Assembly (NCBI RefSeq): GCF_003852545.1
Contig: NZ_QAJR01000020.1
Span: 3,296 to 67,295 of the forward strand
Source: Acidovorax sp. FJL06
GTDB lineage: Bacteria > Pseudomonadota > Gammaproteobacteria > Burkholderiales > Burkholderiaceae_C
Length of the DNA stretch: 64,000 bases
Direction: 5' to 3'
Part shown: in pieces, positions 26,254-34,712 of the stretch
Layout: each line of letters opens with the position of its first letter
Numbering within the stretch: the first letter of the stretch is position 1
Notes under the pieces: generated by a model
Databases searched by the model: none
What the model saw: the letters and a program-made list of their open reading frames with translations, nothing else
Told to the model about the DNA's origin: nothing
Translations under genes and position numbers: made by a program

Positions 26254-27942
26254 ATGAGCGACACCACGTTTGACACCATCATCATCGGCGGGGGCACAGC
26301 CGGTGCCCTGCTCGCCAACCGCCTGAGCGCCGACGCCAGCCACCGGGTGCTGCTGATCGAAGCCGGCCGCAAGGACGACTACCACTGGATCCACATCCCC
26401 GTGGGCTACCTGTACTGCATCGGCAACCCGCGCACCGACTGGCTCTACAACACCGAGCCCGACCCGGGCCTGAACGGCCGCACGCTGCGCTACCCGCGCG
26501 GCAAGACGCTGGGCGGCTGCAGCAGCATCAACGGCATGATCTACATGCGCGGCCAGGCGCGCGACTACGACCAGTGGGCCGAACTGACGGGCGACGCCAG
26601 CTGGCGCTGGGACAACGCCCTGCCCTACTTCCGCCGCCACGAGGACCACTGGCGCCTGGACCAGCCCGGGGCCGTGAATGAAAATTTCAAGCGCCTGCAT
26701 GGCAACAAGGCCACCGGCAGCACCGGAGAGTGGCGGGTGGAAAAGCAGCGCCTGCGCTGGGACGTGCTCGACGCCTTTGCCCAGGCCGCGCAGCAAGCGG
26801 GCATCCCCGCCACCGACGACTTCAACGGCGGCAGCAACGAGGGCGTGGGCTACTTCGAGGTCAACCAGAAAAGCGGCTGGCGCTGGAACACCGCCAAGGC
26901 CTTCTTGCGGCCCACCTGCTACGGCCGCCCCAACTTCGAGATGTGGACCAGCGCGCAGGCGTCCAAGCTCATCCTCGAAACACAGCCCGACGGCAGCCAG
27001 CGCTGCACCGGCGTGCAGGTGTGGGACGGCCAGGAGATGGTCACCGCCCATGCCACGGGCGAGGTGATCCTGAGCGCAGGCGCGGTCAACTCACCGCAGC
27101 TGCTGCAGCTGTCGGGCATCGGCCCGGCCGCGCTGCTGCGCCAGCACGGCATCGACGTGGCGGTGGACCTGCGCGGCGTGGGCGCCAACCTGCAGGACCA
27201 CCTGCAGATCCGCGCGGTGTTCAAGGTGCAGGGCGTGCAGACGCTCAACACCATGGCCAACTCGCTGGTGGGCAAGGCCAAGATCGGGCTCGAATACGCA
27301 CTCAAGCGCAGCGGCCCCATGAGCATGGCGCCCTCGCAGCTCGGCGCGTTCACGCGCAGCAGCCCCGACCGGCCGCATCCGAACATCGAATACCACGTGC
27401 AGCCCCTGTCACTCGACGCGTTTGGCGAGCCGCTGCACAGCTTTCCGGCGTTCACGGCCAGCGTGTGCAACCTCAACCCCACAAGCCGGGGCACGGTGCA
27501 GATCAAGAACGCCGACTTCAAGACCGCACCTGCCATCGCGCCCAATTACCTCAGCACCCCCGAGGACCGCCAGGTGGCCGCCGACAGCCTGCGCGTCACA
27601 CGCCGCATCGTGGCCCAGCCCGCGCTGGCCAAGTACACCCCCGAGGAATGGAAGCCCGGCGTGCAGTTTGACAGCGACGAAGATCTGGCCCGCCTGGCGG
27701 GTGACATCGCCACCACCATCTTCCACCCCGTGGGCACCACCCGGATGGGCCGCGATGGCGACCCCATGGCCGTGCTGGATGCACAGCTGCGCGTGCGCGA
27801 CGGGCGCGGCGGCGTGGTGGCCGGGCTGCGTGTGGTGGATGCGGGCGCCATGCCCACCATCACCAGCGGCAACACCAACTCGCCCACGCTGATGATGGCG
27901 GAGAAGGCGGCCGAGTGGGTCATCGCGGCGCGGCGGGCATGA
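26254..27942 (+). CDS. GMC-family FAD oxidoreductase (choline dehydrogenase-like)
   Basis: A 562-residue flavoprotein that oxidises alcohols. N-terminal FAD motif IIIGGGTAGALLANRLS (about 9-26), GMC signature 1 GKTLGGCSSINGMIYMRG, signature 2 GAVNSPQLLQLSGIGP, and the C-terminal catalytic pair in TIFHPVGTTRMG (His) and ITSGNTNSPTLMMAEKA (Asn). The length and motifs match the BetA-like cluster often annotated choline dehydrogenase, but no betaine genes are near, so the substrate is open. ATG 26254; no clear Shine-Dalgarno. A pseudogene region follows. Confidence 0.92.
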   Translation: MSDTTFDTIIIGGGTAGALLANRLSADASHRVLLIEAGRKDDYHWIHIPVGYLYCIGNPRTDWLYNTEPDPGLNGRTLRYPRGKTLGGCSSINGMIYMRGQARDYDQWAELTGDASWRWDNALPYFRRHEDHWRLDQPGAVNENFKRLHGNKATGSTGEWRVEKQRLRWDVLDAFAQAAQQAGIPATDDFNGGSNEGVGYFEVNQKSGWRWNTAKAFLRPTCYGRPNFEMWTSAQASKLILETQPDGSQRCTGVQVWDGQEMVTAHATGEVILSAGAVNSPQLLQLSGIGPAALLRQHGIDVAVDLRGVGANLQDHLQIRAVFKVQGVQTLNTMANSLVGKAKIGLEYALKRSGPMSMAPSQLGAFTRSSPDRPHPNIEYHVQPLSLDAFGEPLHSFPAFTASVCNLNPTSRGTVQIKNADFKTAPAIAPNYLSTPEDRQVAADSLRVTRRIVAQPALAKYTPEEWKPGVQFDSDEDLARLAGDIATTIFHPVGTTRMGRDGDPMAVLDAQLRVRDGRGGVVAGLRVVDAGAMPTITSGNTNSPTLMMAEKAAEWVIAARRA

Positions 27943-27971
27943 CATGACGCCCGTGCTGCAGCGCAGGCCCG

Positions 27972-28280
27972 CTCAGCGGATACCACCCACGTAGCGCGGT
28001 ACCTCGGGCGGTGGTGCCATGCGCTGGCGCACCGCCCGCGCAGCCACGTCCAGCAAGGGCCTGCGCGCTGCAAACAGGAAGTCCTGGTGCAAGGCCGATC
28101 GGCCCACTCGGCCAGATCGGGCGCGTTGTCCTCCTGAGCGCGCAGGCGCGCAAACTGCACGATCTCCAGCGCATATTCGGCGTTGGCCGCCATCCATTCG
28201 GCGCCAGTCAAGCGCCCCGTCTTGCGGCGCAGCAGCACGTGCAAATGGGCGGCAAGGGCGAGTTTTTCGGAATCGGGCAG
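27972..28280 (-). pseudogene. decayed hypothetical gene (helical, frameshifted)
   Basis: The minus strand holds PDLPDSEKLALAAHLHVLLR then RKTGRLTGAEWMAANAEYAL and EIVQFARLRAQEDNAPDLAE in one frame, and continues in another as RPLLDVAARAVRQRMAPPPE then VPRYVGGIR to the stop near 27973. The clean helical periodicity and a believable C terminus in a second frame indicate one gene split by a frameshift. The family is not recognised. It is fused at its left end to the ammonium-transporter remnant. Confidence 0.6.
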
Positions 28281-28602
28281 GTCCGGCCTGCTCGTCCACG
28301 CGCAGCAGCCGCTGGAGCCCCGTGGCGCCCCAGTAGCACGCGAGCCCGGCCACCAGGCCCATCACCACGGCCGAGCGCAGCGTGAAAAACCCCGCTGCGG
28401 GTGTGATGGCCACCAGGCCGACGCCAGGCCCGAGCTCAGCCCCAGCAGCGAGGCTCGCGTGGGCGCTACCGCCACAGGGGATGCCCCACCCGCGACCGCC
28501 TCGGGCGGACTCTGCGCCAGCGCGCCGGCACACAGCCCCAGGCACAACAACACAACCGCCACGAACCGGGACAAGACTCCCCGAATGAAATACCATCCTC
28601 AC
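28280..28602 (-). pseudogene. remnant of an ammonium transporter (amt), internally deleted
   Basis: A signal-peptide-like start RFVAVVLLCLGLCAGALAQ followed by ASLLGLSSGL, then after a frame change GLVAITPAAGFFTLRSAVVM and GLACYWGATGLQRLLRVDE. These are the late transmembrane segments of Amt proteins (usual form GLVAITPAAGFVGP ... GATGLKRLL). The middle of the gene, including the pore histidines, is missing and the end is replaced by the adjacent remnant. Clearly non-functional. Confidence 0.75.
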
Positions 28603-28946
28603 AACTTGTTACAACGCGCTGCACGAGCCATGCCAGCCGGCATCCCCCGACTCGGGACAACATCCGGCCAGGCGCCCGGCCAAGGGTGCGGGAAACCCCC
28701 AATGCACCAGCGGGGTGCACCCGTTACAGTTGCGCCACTCGAAAGCGCGCTTCGGTGTGCCAAGCGAGGGGCCCGAGGAGACACTTTCTACCAACAACCA
28801 CATTCCAAGCACCCAACGAGGTGCACATTTTTTCCAGGCGCTGGCGATCCCAGCGCCTTTTTCTTGCCCGCTCGCACAACACCTCGCCCATCCGGCACAC
28901 CCTATCGGTCCTGAATTGATAGCGCTCCAGGTGCGAAAATAGAGCC
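28603..28946 (+). other. intergenic region with possible structured RNA
   Basis: A 344-base gap with no gene that fits the local codon bias. Between about 28680 and 28800 there are several short inverted repeats (GGGTGC with GCACCC; TGCACC-AGCGG-GGTGCA; AAGCGCGCTT), then a weak hairpin GCACC-CAACGA-GGTGC with six T, then a strong intrinsic terminator. The arrangement suggests a plus-strand small RNA. Confidence 0.35.
28836..28862 (+). terminator. strong intrinsic terminator with no gene in front of it
   Basis: AGGCGCTGG-CGATC-CCAGCGCCT followed by TTTTT: a perfect 9-bp stem, 5-base loop and T tract on the plus strand. The nearest plus-strand gene upstream is the GMC oxidoreductase, ending about 900 bases earlier, with decayed minus-strand DNA in between. 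Confidence 0.75.
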
Positions 28947-29705
28947 ATGGAATGGTTTTTTATTACCCTGGCCTCGCTGCTCGCGGGCTTTGTGGATGCG
29001 ATCGTGGGGGGTGGGGGGCTGGTGATGGTGCCGGCGTTGTTTGCGGCGTTTCCGGGGGCGCCACCGGCCACGCTGCTGGGCACCAACAAGGCCGCGTCGG
29101 TGTGGGGCACCGCCATGGCCACCTGGCAGTACAGCCGCCGGGTGCAGGTCCGCTGGCAGGCCATGCTGCCCGCCGCCGCCGCCGGCTTTGCCGGATCGTT
29201 TGCGGGCGCCTGGGCCGTCACGGTGGTGTCGGCCGACTTCCTGCGCAAGCTGCTGCCCCTGGTGCTGCTGGGCGTGCTGGTCTACACCCTGGCCAAGAAG
29301 GACCTGGGCCGCTACCACCTCCCGCGCTTTGCGGGCCGCACCGAGGTGCTGGTGGCGGGCCTGATCGGTGTGCTTATCGGTTTTTATGACGGCTTCTTCG
29401 GCCCGGGCACCGGCAGCTTCTTTGTCTTCCTGTTCGTGCGCTTGCTCGGCTATGACTTCCTCAATGCCTCGGCCTCGGCCAAGCTGCTCAATTGCGCCAC
29501 CAACATCGCGGCCATCCTGCTGTTTGCAGCCAAGGGCCATGTGTGGTGGCACTTTGCGGTGACGCTGGCCGTGGCCAATGTGGTGGGCAGCCTGCTGGGC
29601 ACCCACATGGCGCTCAAGCATGGCACGGGCTTTGTGCGCGGCATCTTCATCATGGTGGTGGGCACCCTCATCCTCAAGACGGGCTACGACGCGTTCTTGA
29701 GGTAA
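28947..29705 (+). CDS. TSUP (TauE/SafE) family anion exporter
   Basis: A 252-residue inner-membrane protein with about eight helices. The two TSUP repeat signatures are visible: GFVDAIVGGGGLVMVPAL with LGTNKAAS in the first half, and GFYDGFFGPGTGSFFVFLFV with ASAKLLNCATNIAAILLF in the second. Family members move sulfite, sulfoacetate or other organosulfur/carboxylate anions; the substrate cannot be told here. ATG 28947. A hairpin GCTCCCGAA-AG-TTCGGGAGC (29723-29742) follows the stop codon. Confidence 0.92.
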   Translation: MEWFFITLASLLAGFVDAIVGGGGLVMVPALFAAFPGAPPATLLGTNKAASVWGTAMATWQYSRRVQVRWQAMLPAAAAGFAGSFAGAWAVTVVSADFLRKLLPLVLLGVLVYTLAKKDLGRYHLPRFAGRTEVLVAGLIGVLIGFYDGFFGPGTGSFFVFLFVRLLGYDFLNASASAKLLNCATNIAAILLFAAKGHVWWHFAVTLAVANVVGSLLGTHMALKHGTGFVRGIFIMVVGTLILKTGYDAFLR

Positions 29706-29722
29706 CACCACGGCCGAAAACC

Positions 29723-29742
29723 GCTCCCGAAAGTTCGGGAGC
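29723..29742 (+). terminator. hairpin after the TSUP gene
   Basis: GCTCCCGAAAGTTCGGGAGC is a perfect inverted repeat 18 bases after the stop codon. No T tract follows, so termination by this hairpin alone is uncertain. Confidence 0.4.
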
Positions 29743-29822
29743 TCCGTCTAAACCTGTTGCGAATAGGCACACAAGCGCCCACCGGGGGTTGTCCGCAGTG
29801 TCAAGGAAAAAATCCGCATCTT

Positions 29823-29828
29823 TATAAT
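29823..29828 (+). promoter_or_regulatory. candidate -10 element for the amino acid transporter operon
   Basis: A consensus TATAAT stands out in AT-richer sequence 128 bases before the binding-protein gene. A weak -35 candidate TGTCAA (29799-29804) lies 18 bases upstream. Confidence 0.35.
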
Positions 29829-29955
29829 CGTGTCCATTTGATGACGGCAGGCTTCGCCATTGGCGATGACCCCGCCCTCGTTCCCCGAGCCTCCGGCCTG
29901 CTTACCCGCATGCCGGATTTTTTGTACCTGAAATACCCCGTACAGGACCCATCCC

Positions 29956-30717
29956 ATGAAATTGTTCAAGGCTGTCGCCACCGCCCTCGCGCTCTGCGCC
30001 GCATTCGCCGCCCAGGCCCGGACACTGGACGAGGTCAAGAAAGACGGCAAGATCCTCATCGCCACCGAAGGGCAGTTCGCTCCGTTCAACTTCTTCAATG
30101 GCACCACGCTGACGGGCTTTGAAGTAGAAGTGGCCGAACTCGTGGCCAAGAAGATGGGCCTCACGATCCAGTGGAAGACCCTGGGCTTCGACGCCCTGCT
30201 CACCGGCCTGCGCCAGGACCGCTGGGACCTGGTGATTGCCTCGCACGGCATCACCGACGAGCGCGCCAAGGCCGTGACCTTCACCGAGCCCCACTACTGC
30301 TCGGGCGGCATGATCATCGCCATGGATCCCGCCATCAAGGGCGCCAAGGACCTGGCCGGCAAGATCGTGGCCGTGCAGACCGGCACCAGCTACCTGGAGA
30401 ACGTGCAGAAGGTCTCGTCCATCAAGGAAATGAAGAACTTCCCCACCGACGTGGACGCCCGCAGCGCCCTGAACTCGCGCCGCGTGGACGCCTGGGTGAC
30501 CGACCGCTTCGTGGCCAAGGCCGTGGCCGAGAAGAACCCCGGCGCCGGCTTCAAGCTCGGCGACATGCTGTTCATCGAGCGCATCGCCGCCGCCGTGGCC
30601 AAGGGCAACAGCTCGCTGGCCGGTGGCTGGAACAAGGCCCTGGCCGAAGTCATGGCCGACGGCAGCTACGCCGCGCTGTCCAAGAAGTATTTCAACGAAG
30701 ACGTCCGCTGCCACTGA
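29956..30717 (+). CDS. amino acid ABC transporter substrate-binding protein
   Basis: A 253-residue periplasmic binding protein of the polar amino acid family (SBP type 3). Signal peptide MKLFKAVATALALCAAFAAQA. Characteristic blocks: GKILIATEGQFAPFNFFNG, LTGFEVEVAELVAKKMGL, DALLTGLRQDRWDLVIASHG, RAKAVTFTEPHYCSGG and VAVQTGTSYLENV. It binds a polar amino acid in the periplasm for the permease and ATPase that follow in the same operon. ATG 29956. The specific ligand is not evident. Confidence 0.94.
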   Translation: MKLFKAVATALALCAAFAAQARTLDEVKKDGKILIATEGQFAPFNFFNGTTLTGFEVEVAELVAKKMGLTIQWKTLGFDALLTGLRQDRWDLVIASHGITDERAKAVTFTEPHYCSGGMIIAMDPAIKGAKDLAGKIVAVQTGTSYLENVQKVSSIKEMKNFPTDVDARSALNSRRVDAWVTDRFVAKAVAEKNPGAGFKLGDMLFIERIAAAVAKGNSSLAGGWNKALAEVMADGSYAALSKKYFNEDVRCH

Positions 30718-30755
30718 GCACGCCCCTCTCGCTCTTGTCCTGACCGGGGTTTCCC

Positions 30756-31538
30756 ATGCTCACTGCCCTTTGGCCACAGCGCTGGTCTCGCCAGCAGCGC
30801 AGCAACGCCACGCTCGTCTCGGCCGTCATCCTGATGGTCCTGGCGCTGGCGCTGCTGGGCCAGTTGCTCTCTTTCCTGCCCGAGCCCATTGGCTCCAACG
30901 CCCAGGCCTTTTCTGATGGCGCGCGCACCACGCTGTGGCTCACCCTCATCAGCGGCAGCGTCGGCCTGGTGCTGGGCACGGGCGCGGCCCTGGCCCGCAC
31001 CGCGCGCTGGGCGGCCGTGCGCTGGGTCGCCAGCTTCTACATCTGGGTGATCCGCGGCACGCCGCTGCTGGTGCAGATTTTGTTCGTGTACTTCGCGCTG
31101 CCGGTGCTGGTGCCGGGCCTGAACCTGCCCGACTTTGCCGCCGCCGTGCTGGCCCTGGGTCTGAACGTAGGCGCCTACAACGCCGAGGCCATCCGCGCCG
31201 GCCTCTTGGCCGTGCCGCGCGGCCAAACCGAGGCCGCCAAGGCACTGGGCCTGGGCCGGATGCACGTCTTTCTGGACGTGGTGTTCCCCCAGGCCTTCAA
31301 GATCTCACTGCCGCCGCTGGTGAGCAACTTCGTGGCGCTGCTCAAGGACTCGTCACTGGCCTACGCCATCGGCGTGGTGGAGCTGACCAATGTGGGCAAC
31401 CGCATCCAGTCGGCCACATTCCAGCCCATTGCCACGCTGTCCACCGTGGCCATCACCTACCTGCTGCTGACCACGTTGGTCACGCAGATCTCGAACGCCG
31501 TGGAATACCGCTTCGACGTGGAAGACCGCAACAAATGA
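30756..31538 (+). CDS. amino acid ABC transporter permease
   Basis: A 260-residue HisM/GlnP-type permease with about five helices. The family entrance block [20 protein letters not shown] and the EAA-loop region [20 protein letters not shown] (site of ATPase contact) are present, with [20 protein letters not shown] and [14 protein letters not shown] after. A single permease implies a homodimer. It starts at ATG 30756, 38 bases after the binding-protein stop codon; its TGA overlaps the ATPase ATG (ATGA). Confidence 0.94.
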   Translation: MLTALWPQRWSRQQRSNATLVSAVILMVLALALLGQLLSFLPEPIGSNAQAFSDGARTTLWLTLISGSVGLVLGTGAALARTARWAAVRWVASFYIWVIRGTPLLVQILFVYFALPVLVPGLNLPDFAAAVLALGLNVGAYNAEAIRAGLLAVPRGQTEAAKALGLGRMHVFLDVVFPQAFKISLPPLVSNFVALLKDSSLAYAIGVVELTNVGNRIQSATFQPIATLSTVAITYLLLTTLVTQISNAVEYRFDVEDRNK

Positions 31539-32287
31539 CAACGGGCCACACCACCACCCCTTTCATCGTCGTGGACCGGGTCTGCAAGTCGTTCGGCGCA
31601 CACCAGGTGCTCAAGGATGTCTCGACCACCTTCAACACTGGCGAGGTCACCGTGATCATCGGCGCCTCGGGCTCGGGCAAGAGCACCTTGCTGCGCGCCA
31701 TCAACCGGCTGGAGCCCCACGACAGCGGCACCATCACCATCGACGGCGAACCCGTGGGCGACGACCCGCACCGGCTGCAAAAGCAGCGCAGCGAGGTCGG
31801 CATGGTGTTCCAGCAGTTCAACCTGTTCGGCCACATGAGCGTGCTGGACAACGTGACGCTGGCGCCGCGCCGCATCCGCCGCACGCCGCGCGCGAAGGCC
31901 AACGAGCAGGCCATGGCCCTGCTCACCCGCGTGGGCATGCAGGACCACGCCCACAAGTACCCCTGGCAGCTGTCGGGCGGCCAGCAGCAGCGGGTGGCGA
32001 TTGCACGGGCCCTGGCCATGCAGCCCCAGGTGATGCTGTTCGACGAGCCCACCTCGGCCCTGGACCCGGAGATGGTGCAGGAGGTGCTGGACGTGATGCG
32101 CGAGCTGGCCCGTGGCGGCATGACCATGATCGTGGTGACCCACGAGATGGGCTTTGCGCGCGAGGTGTCCGACCGCGTGATGTTCTTCGACCAGGGGCGC
32201 ATCGCCCACGACGCCCCACCCGCCGAATTCTTCAGCAACCCAGCCAACGACCGCATCCGCGCCTTCATCGGCCGCATGAGCGCCTGA
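31535..32287 (+). CDS. amino acid ABC transporter ATP-binding protein
   Basis: A 250-residue GlnQ/HisP-type ATPase. Walker [10 protein letters not shown] (43-51), Q-loop [18 protein letters not shown], signature [16 protein letters not shown], Walker [14 protein letters not shown] and switch [15 protein letters not shown]. It powers the preceding permease. The ATG overlaps the permease stop codon by four bases, so the two are translated together. The porin gene follows within 50 bases, suggesting one operon from outer to inner membrane. Confidence 0.95.
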   Translation: MTTGHTTTPFIVVDRVCKSFGAHQVLKDVSTTFNTGEVTVIIGASGSGKSTLLRAINRLEPHDSGTITIDGEPVGDDPHRLQKQRSEVGMVFQQFNLFGHMSVLDNVTLAPRRIRRTPRAKANEQAMALLTRVGMQDHAHKYPWQLSGGQQQRVAIARALAMQPQVMLFDEPTSALDPEMVQEVLDVMRELARGGMTMIVVTHEMGFAREVSDRVMFFDQGRIAHDAPPAEFFSNPANDRIRAFIGRMSA

Positions 32288-32335
32288 GATCCAGGCACCT
32301 GCGAACAACAACCACAAGCCCCTACCGGAGTGACC

Positions 32336-33628
32336 ATGAAACTGAACCACACGTTCCTCGCCCTGATGGCCGCCGGCCTGTGCAGCCTGCCACCCGCAGC
32401 CTTTGCCCAGACCGCCAAGGATTTCGAAGACATGCGCAACGAGCTGAAGGCCCTGCGCGCCGAGCTCAACGCACTCAAGGCCCAGGCACCGGCCGCAGCG
32501 CCTGCCGCCGCATCGGCATCGGCCTGGAACGACCGCATCGAGGCCGTCGAGCTCAAGCAGAAGGACGCCGTGGTGCTGGGCGACATCCCTGGCAGCTTCC
32601 GCCTGCCGGGCAGCGAGACCTCGATCCGCGTGTACGGTTTTGCCGAAGCCAACATGGTCAAGGACTTCAAGGGCACGGCCCCGGGTGACCATTTCACCAA
32701 CCTGATGGAACAACCCCTGGGCAGCGCCAAGAGCGGCAAGACCAGCCTGACCGCACAGACCTCGCGCTTTGGCTTCGAGACCTCCACGCCCACCGGCGTC
32801 GGCACCTTCAACACCAAGATCGAGGCCGACTTCTACGCCTACTGCGGCGCCGAGTGCAACCGCAACCGCCTGCGCCTGCGCCATGCCTACGGCGAGTACG
32901 CAGGCTGGCTGATCGGCCAGACCTGGTCCACCTTCATGGACACGGACAACCTGCCCGAGACGGTGGACTTCAACGGCCCGCCCGGCGCCACCTTCCGCCG
33001 CCCCACCCAGGTGCGCTACACCTACAACAACCCCAACCTGGCCAAGTTCCAGTTCGCACTGGAAGAGCCCACCGACGGCGCCAAGAGCCCCAACCTGGTC
33101 GCCCGCGTGGACAAGGCCTACGACTGGGGCAATGTGAACGCCCGCCTGCTGTCGCACGAACAGCGCGTGAGCGGCGTGTCCAAGCGCGGCCTGGGCTTTG
33201 GCCTGGGCGCGGGCTACAAGATCACCGGCACCACCACGCTGATGGCACAGTACACGCGCCTGGACGGCGATGGCGACGGCGCCTACCTGATCGGCACCAA
33301 CTACCCGGTGCTGGACGGCGGCACGGTGCGCCTGGACAAGTCGCAGGGCGTGGTGCTGGGCCTGTCCAACGTGTTCAGCGAGCAGCTGCGCGGCACCGTC
33401 TCGCTGGGCATGGTGCGCTCGCGCAACAAGCTGGGCGACGCCTACGTGAACGCCTACGGCGCCGAAGGCAACCACAAGCTCTACCAGTGGCACGCCGGCA
33501 TGTACTACCTGCCGATCAAGAGCGTGGAACTGGGCGCCGAGCTGATCGGCGGCCGCCGCACGACGTTCGACGGCCAGCAGGGCGAGATGCTGCGCCTGAA
33601 CCTGCAGGCCCGCTACCTCTTCAACTAA
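32336..33628 (+). CDS. DcaP-like trimeric outer-membrane porin
   Basis: A 430-residue outer-membrane protein. Signal peptide MKLNHTFLALMAAGLCSLPP to AAFA; a short coiled coil (about 27-50: DFEDMRNELKALRAELNALK) as in DcaP-type porins; then a 16-strand-like beta barrel starting IRVYGFAEANMVKDF and ending in the terminal aromatic LQARYLFN. Family members conduct dicarboxylates or other small anions. Placement behind an amino acid importer suggests it feeds that system. ATG 32336 with CCGGAG upstream is preferred to a GTG six bases earlier. A strong terminator follows. Confidence 0.9.
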   Translation: MKLNHTFLALMAAGLCSLPPAAFAQTAKDFEDMRNELKALRAELNALKAQAPAAAPAAASASAWNDRIEAVELKQKDAVVLGDIPGSFRLPGSETSIRVYGFAEANMVKDFKGTAPGDHFTNLMEQPLGSAKSGKTSLTAQTSRFGFETSTPTGVGTFNTKIEADFYAYCGAECNRNRLRLRHAYGEYAGWLIGQTWSTFMDTDNLPETVDFNGPPGATFRRPTQVRYTYNNPNLAKFQFALEEPTDGAKSPNLVARVDKAYDWGNVNARLLSHEQRVSGVSKRGLGFGLGAGYKITGTTTLMAQYTRLDGDGDGAYLIGTNYPVLDGGTVRLDKSQGVVLGLSNVFSEQLRGTVSLGMVRSRNKLGDAYVNAYGAEGNHKLYQWHAGMYYLPIKSVELGAELIGGRRTTFDGQQGEMLRLNLQARYLFN

Positions 33629-33649
33629 GCCTTCGACTTTGCCGGAGCA

Positions 33650-33679
33650 GGCTGGCCGGGCAACCGGCCAGCCTTTTTT
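33650..33679 (+). terminator. intrinsic terminator of the transporter-porin operon
   Basis: GGCTGGCCGG-GCAA-CCGGCCAGCC followed by TTTTTT: a perfect 10-bp stem with a tetraloop and a T tract, 21 bases after the porin stop codon. Confidence 0.93.
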
Positions 33680-33707
33680 GTTTGCCGCATTTCCTCTTTG
33701 CCTGTCC

Positions 33708-34595
33708 ATGAAACCCGACCGTTTTGGCCTGTTGGCCCTGCTGGCAGTGACCGTGGTGTGGGGCACCACCTTCCCCGCCATGAAGCTGTTGTCCACCCAG
33801 CTCGATGCGCTGCAGATCATCTGGCTGCGCTTTGTGATTGCGCTGGCGGTGCTCGCGCCGCTGTGGTGGGGCATGCGGCGCCACGAGCGCCTGTGGGGCT
33901 GCGCCCTGGGCGTGCTGCTGTTCCTCGCGTTCTGGCTGCAGATCGAGGGCCTGGCGCGCACCAGCAGCAACCGCAATGCCTTCGTGACTGGCCTGAATGT
34001 GCTGGTGGTGCCGCTGATCGCCATGGCGGCCATGGGCCGCCGCTATGGCTGGCGGCTGTGGGCCGCCTGCGGGATGGCCTTGTTGGGCATGACCCTGATG
34101 TTCCACGAGAACGAGCCCTGGAACCTGGGCGATACGCTGACGCTGGCCAGCACGGTGTTCTACGCGCTCTACATCCTCGCGCTGGAAGAATCCGCGCGCC
34201 GCACTGCCGCGCGCCCCCTGCGCGCCACGCGCATGGCGGCGGCGCAGGCCACGGTGATGGCCGCGGCCTCCACCGCGCTGCTGCTGGGCCAGGACGGCGG
34301 CCTGGGCTGGCTGCACGCCACCGCCCACCTGCCAGCCGATGCCTGGGTGGCGCTGCTGTACCTGGGCCTGCTGGCCAGCGTGGTGGTGGTCACCCTGCAG
34401 GCCTGGGGCCAGCAGCGCGTGGATGCGATGCGCAGCGCCATCGTGTTTGGGCTGGAGCCCGTGTTCGCGGCCCTCACGGCCTGGGCGCTGCTGGGCGAGC
34501 GGCTGGGCTGGGCAGGCCTGGCGGGCGCCGGGCTCATCGTGGCGGCGCTGGTGTTCAGCCAGATTCCGCCCTCCGCGAAGGCGCAGCCCGCCTGA
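33708..34595 (+). CDS. EamA/DMT-family transporter
   Basis: A 295-residue inner-membrane transporter with ten helices in two EamA repeats. The first repeat begins GLLALLAVTVVWGTTFPAMK and the second is marked by ALLYLGLLASVVVVTLQAWG and FGLEPVFAALTAWALLGERL, the most conserved EamA stretch. These proteins export or import metabolites; the substrate is unknown. ATG 33708 is used although the frame is open further upstream across the terminator. It has its own transcription start after the strong terminator of the preceding operon. Confidence 0.92.
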   Translation: MKPDRFGLLALLAVTVVWGTTFPAMKLLSTQLDALQIIWLRFVIALAVLAPLWWGMRRHERLWGCALGVLLFLAFWLQIEGLARTSSNRNAFVTGLNVLVVPLIAMAAMGRRYGWRLWAACGMALLGMTLMFHENEPWNLGDTLTLASTVFYALYILALEESARRTAARPLRATRMAAAQATVMAAASTALLLGQDGGLGWLHATAHLPADAWVALLYLGLLASVVVVTLQAWGQQRVDAMRSAIVFGLEPVFAALTAWALLGERLGWAGLAGAGLIVAALVFSQIPPSAKAQPA

Positions 34596-34623
34596 CGGTT
34601 CCAGGCCCACAAGAAATCATGCC

Positions 34624-34674
34624 CCAGCGCCTGCCTGACAAGCGCTTGCAGCTATCAAAATAGAAGCAAAATCC
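34624..34674 (+). repeat. dispersed AGCGCT-CAGCTAT repeat, copy A7
   Basis: CCAGCGCCTGCCTGACAAGC then GCTTGCAGCTATCAAAATAG then AAGCAAAATCC. The best-preserved copy in the window, in the gap between two convergent genes. Confidence 0.72.
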
Positions 34675-34712
34675 TGGCGCAGACCTTGGCCTGCACCAGG
34701 AGGGCCGCCGCA

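Noticed and set aside
23462-26257. 931-codon plus-strand open frame across the lipid-transport operon
   Set aside because: Antisense to four well-supported genes and of biased composition; open only because GC-rich codons avoid stops on both strands.
28600-28862. 6S RNA assignment of the structured stretch
   Set aside because: Only a short GTTACAG match and no closing stem typical of 6S could be seen, so it is kept as an unnamed candidate.
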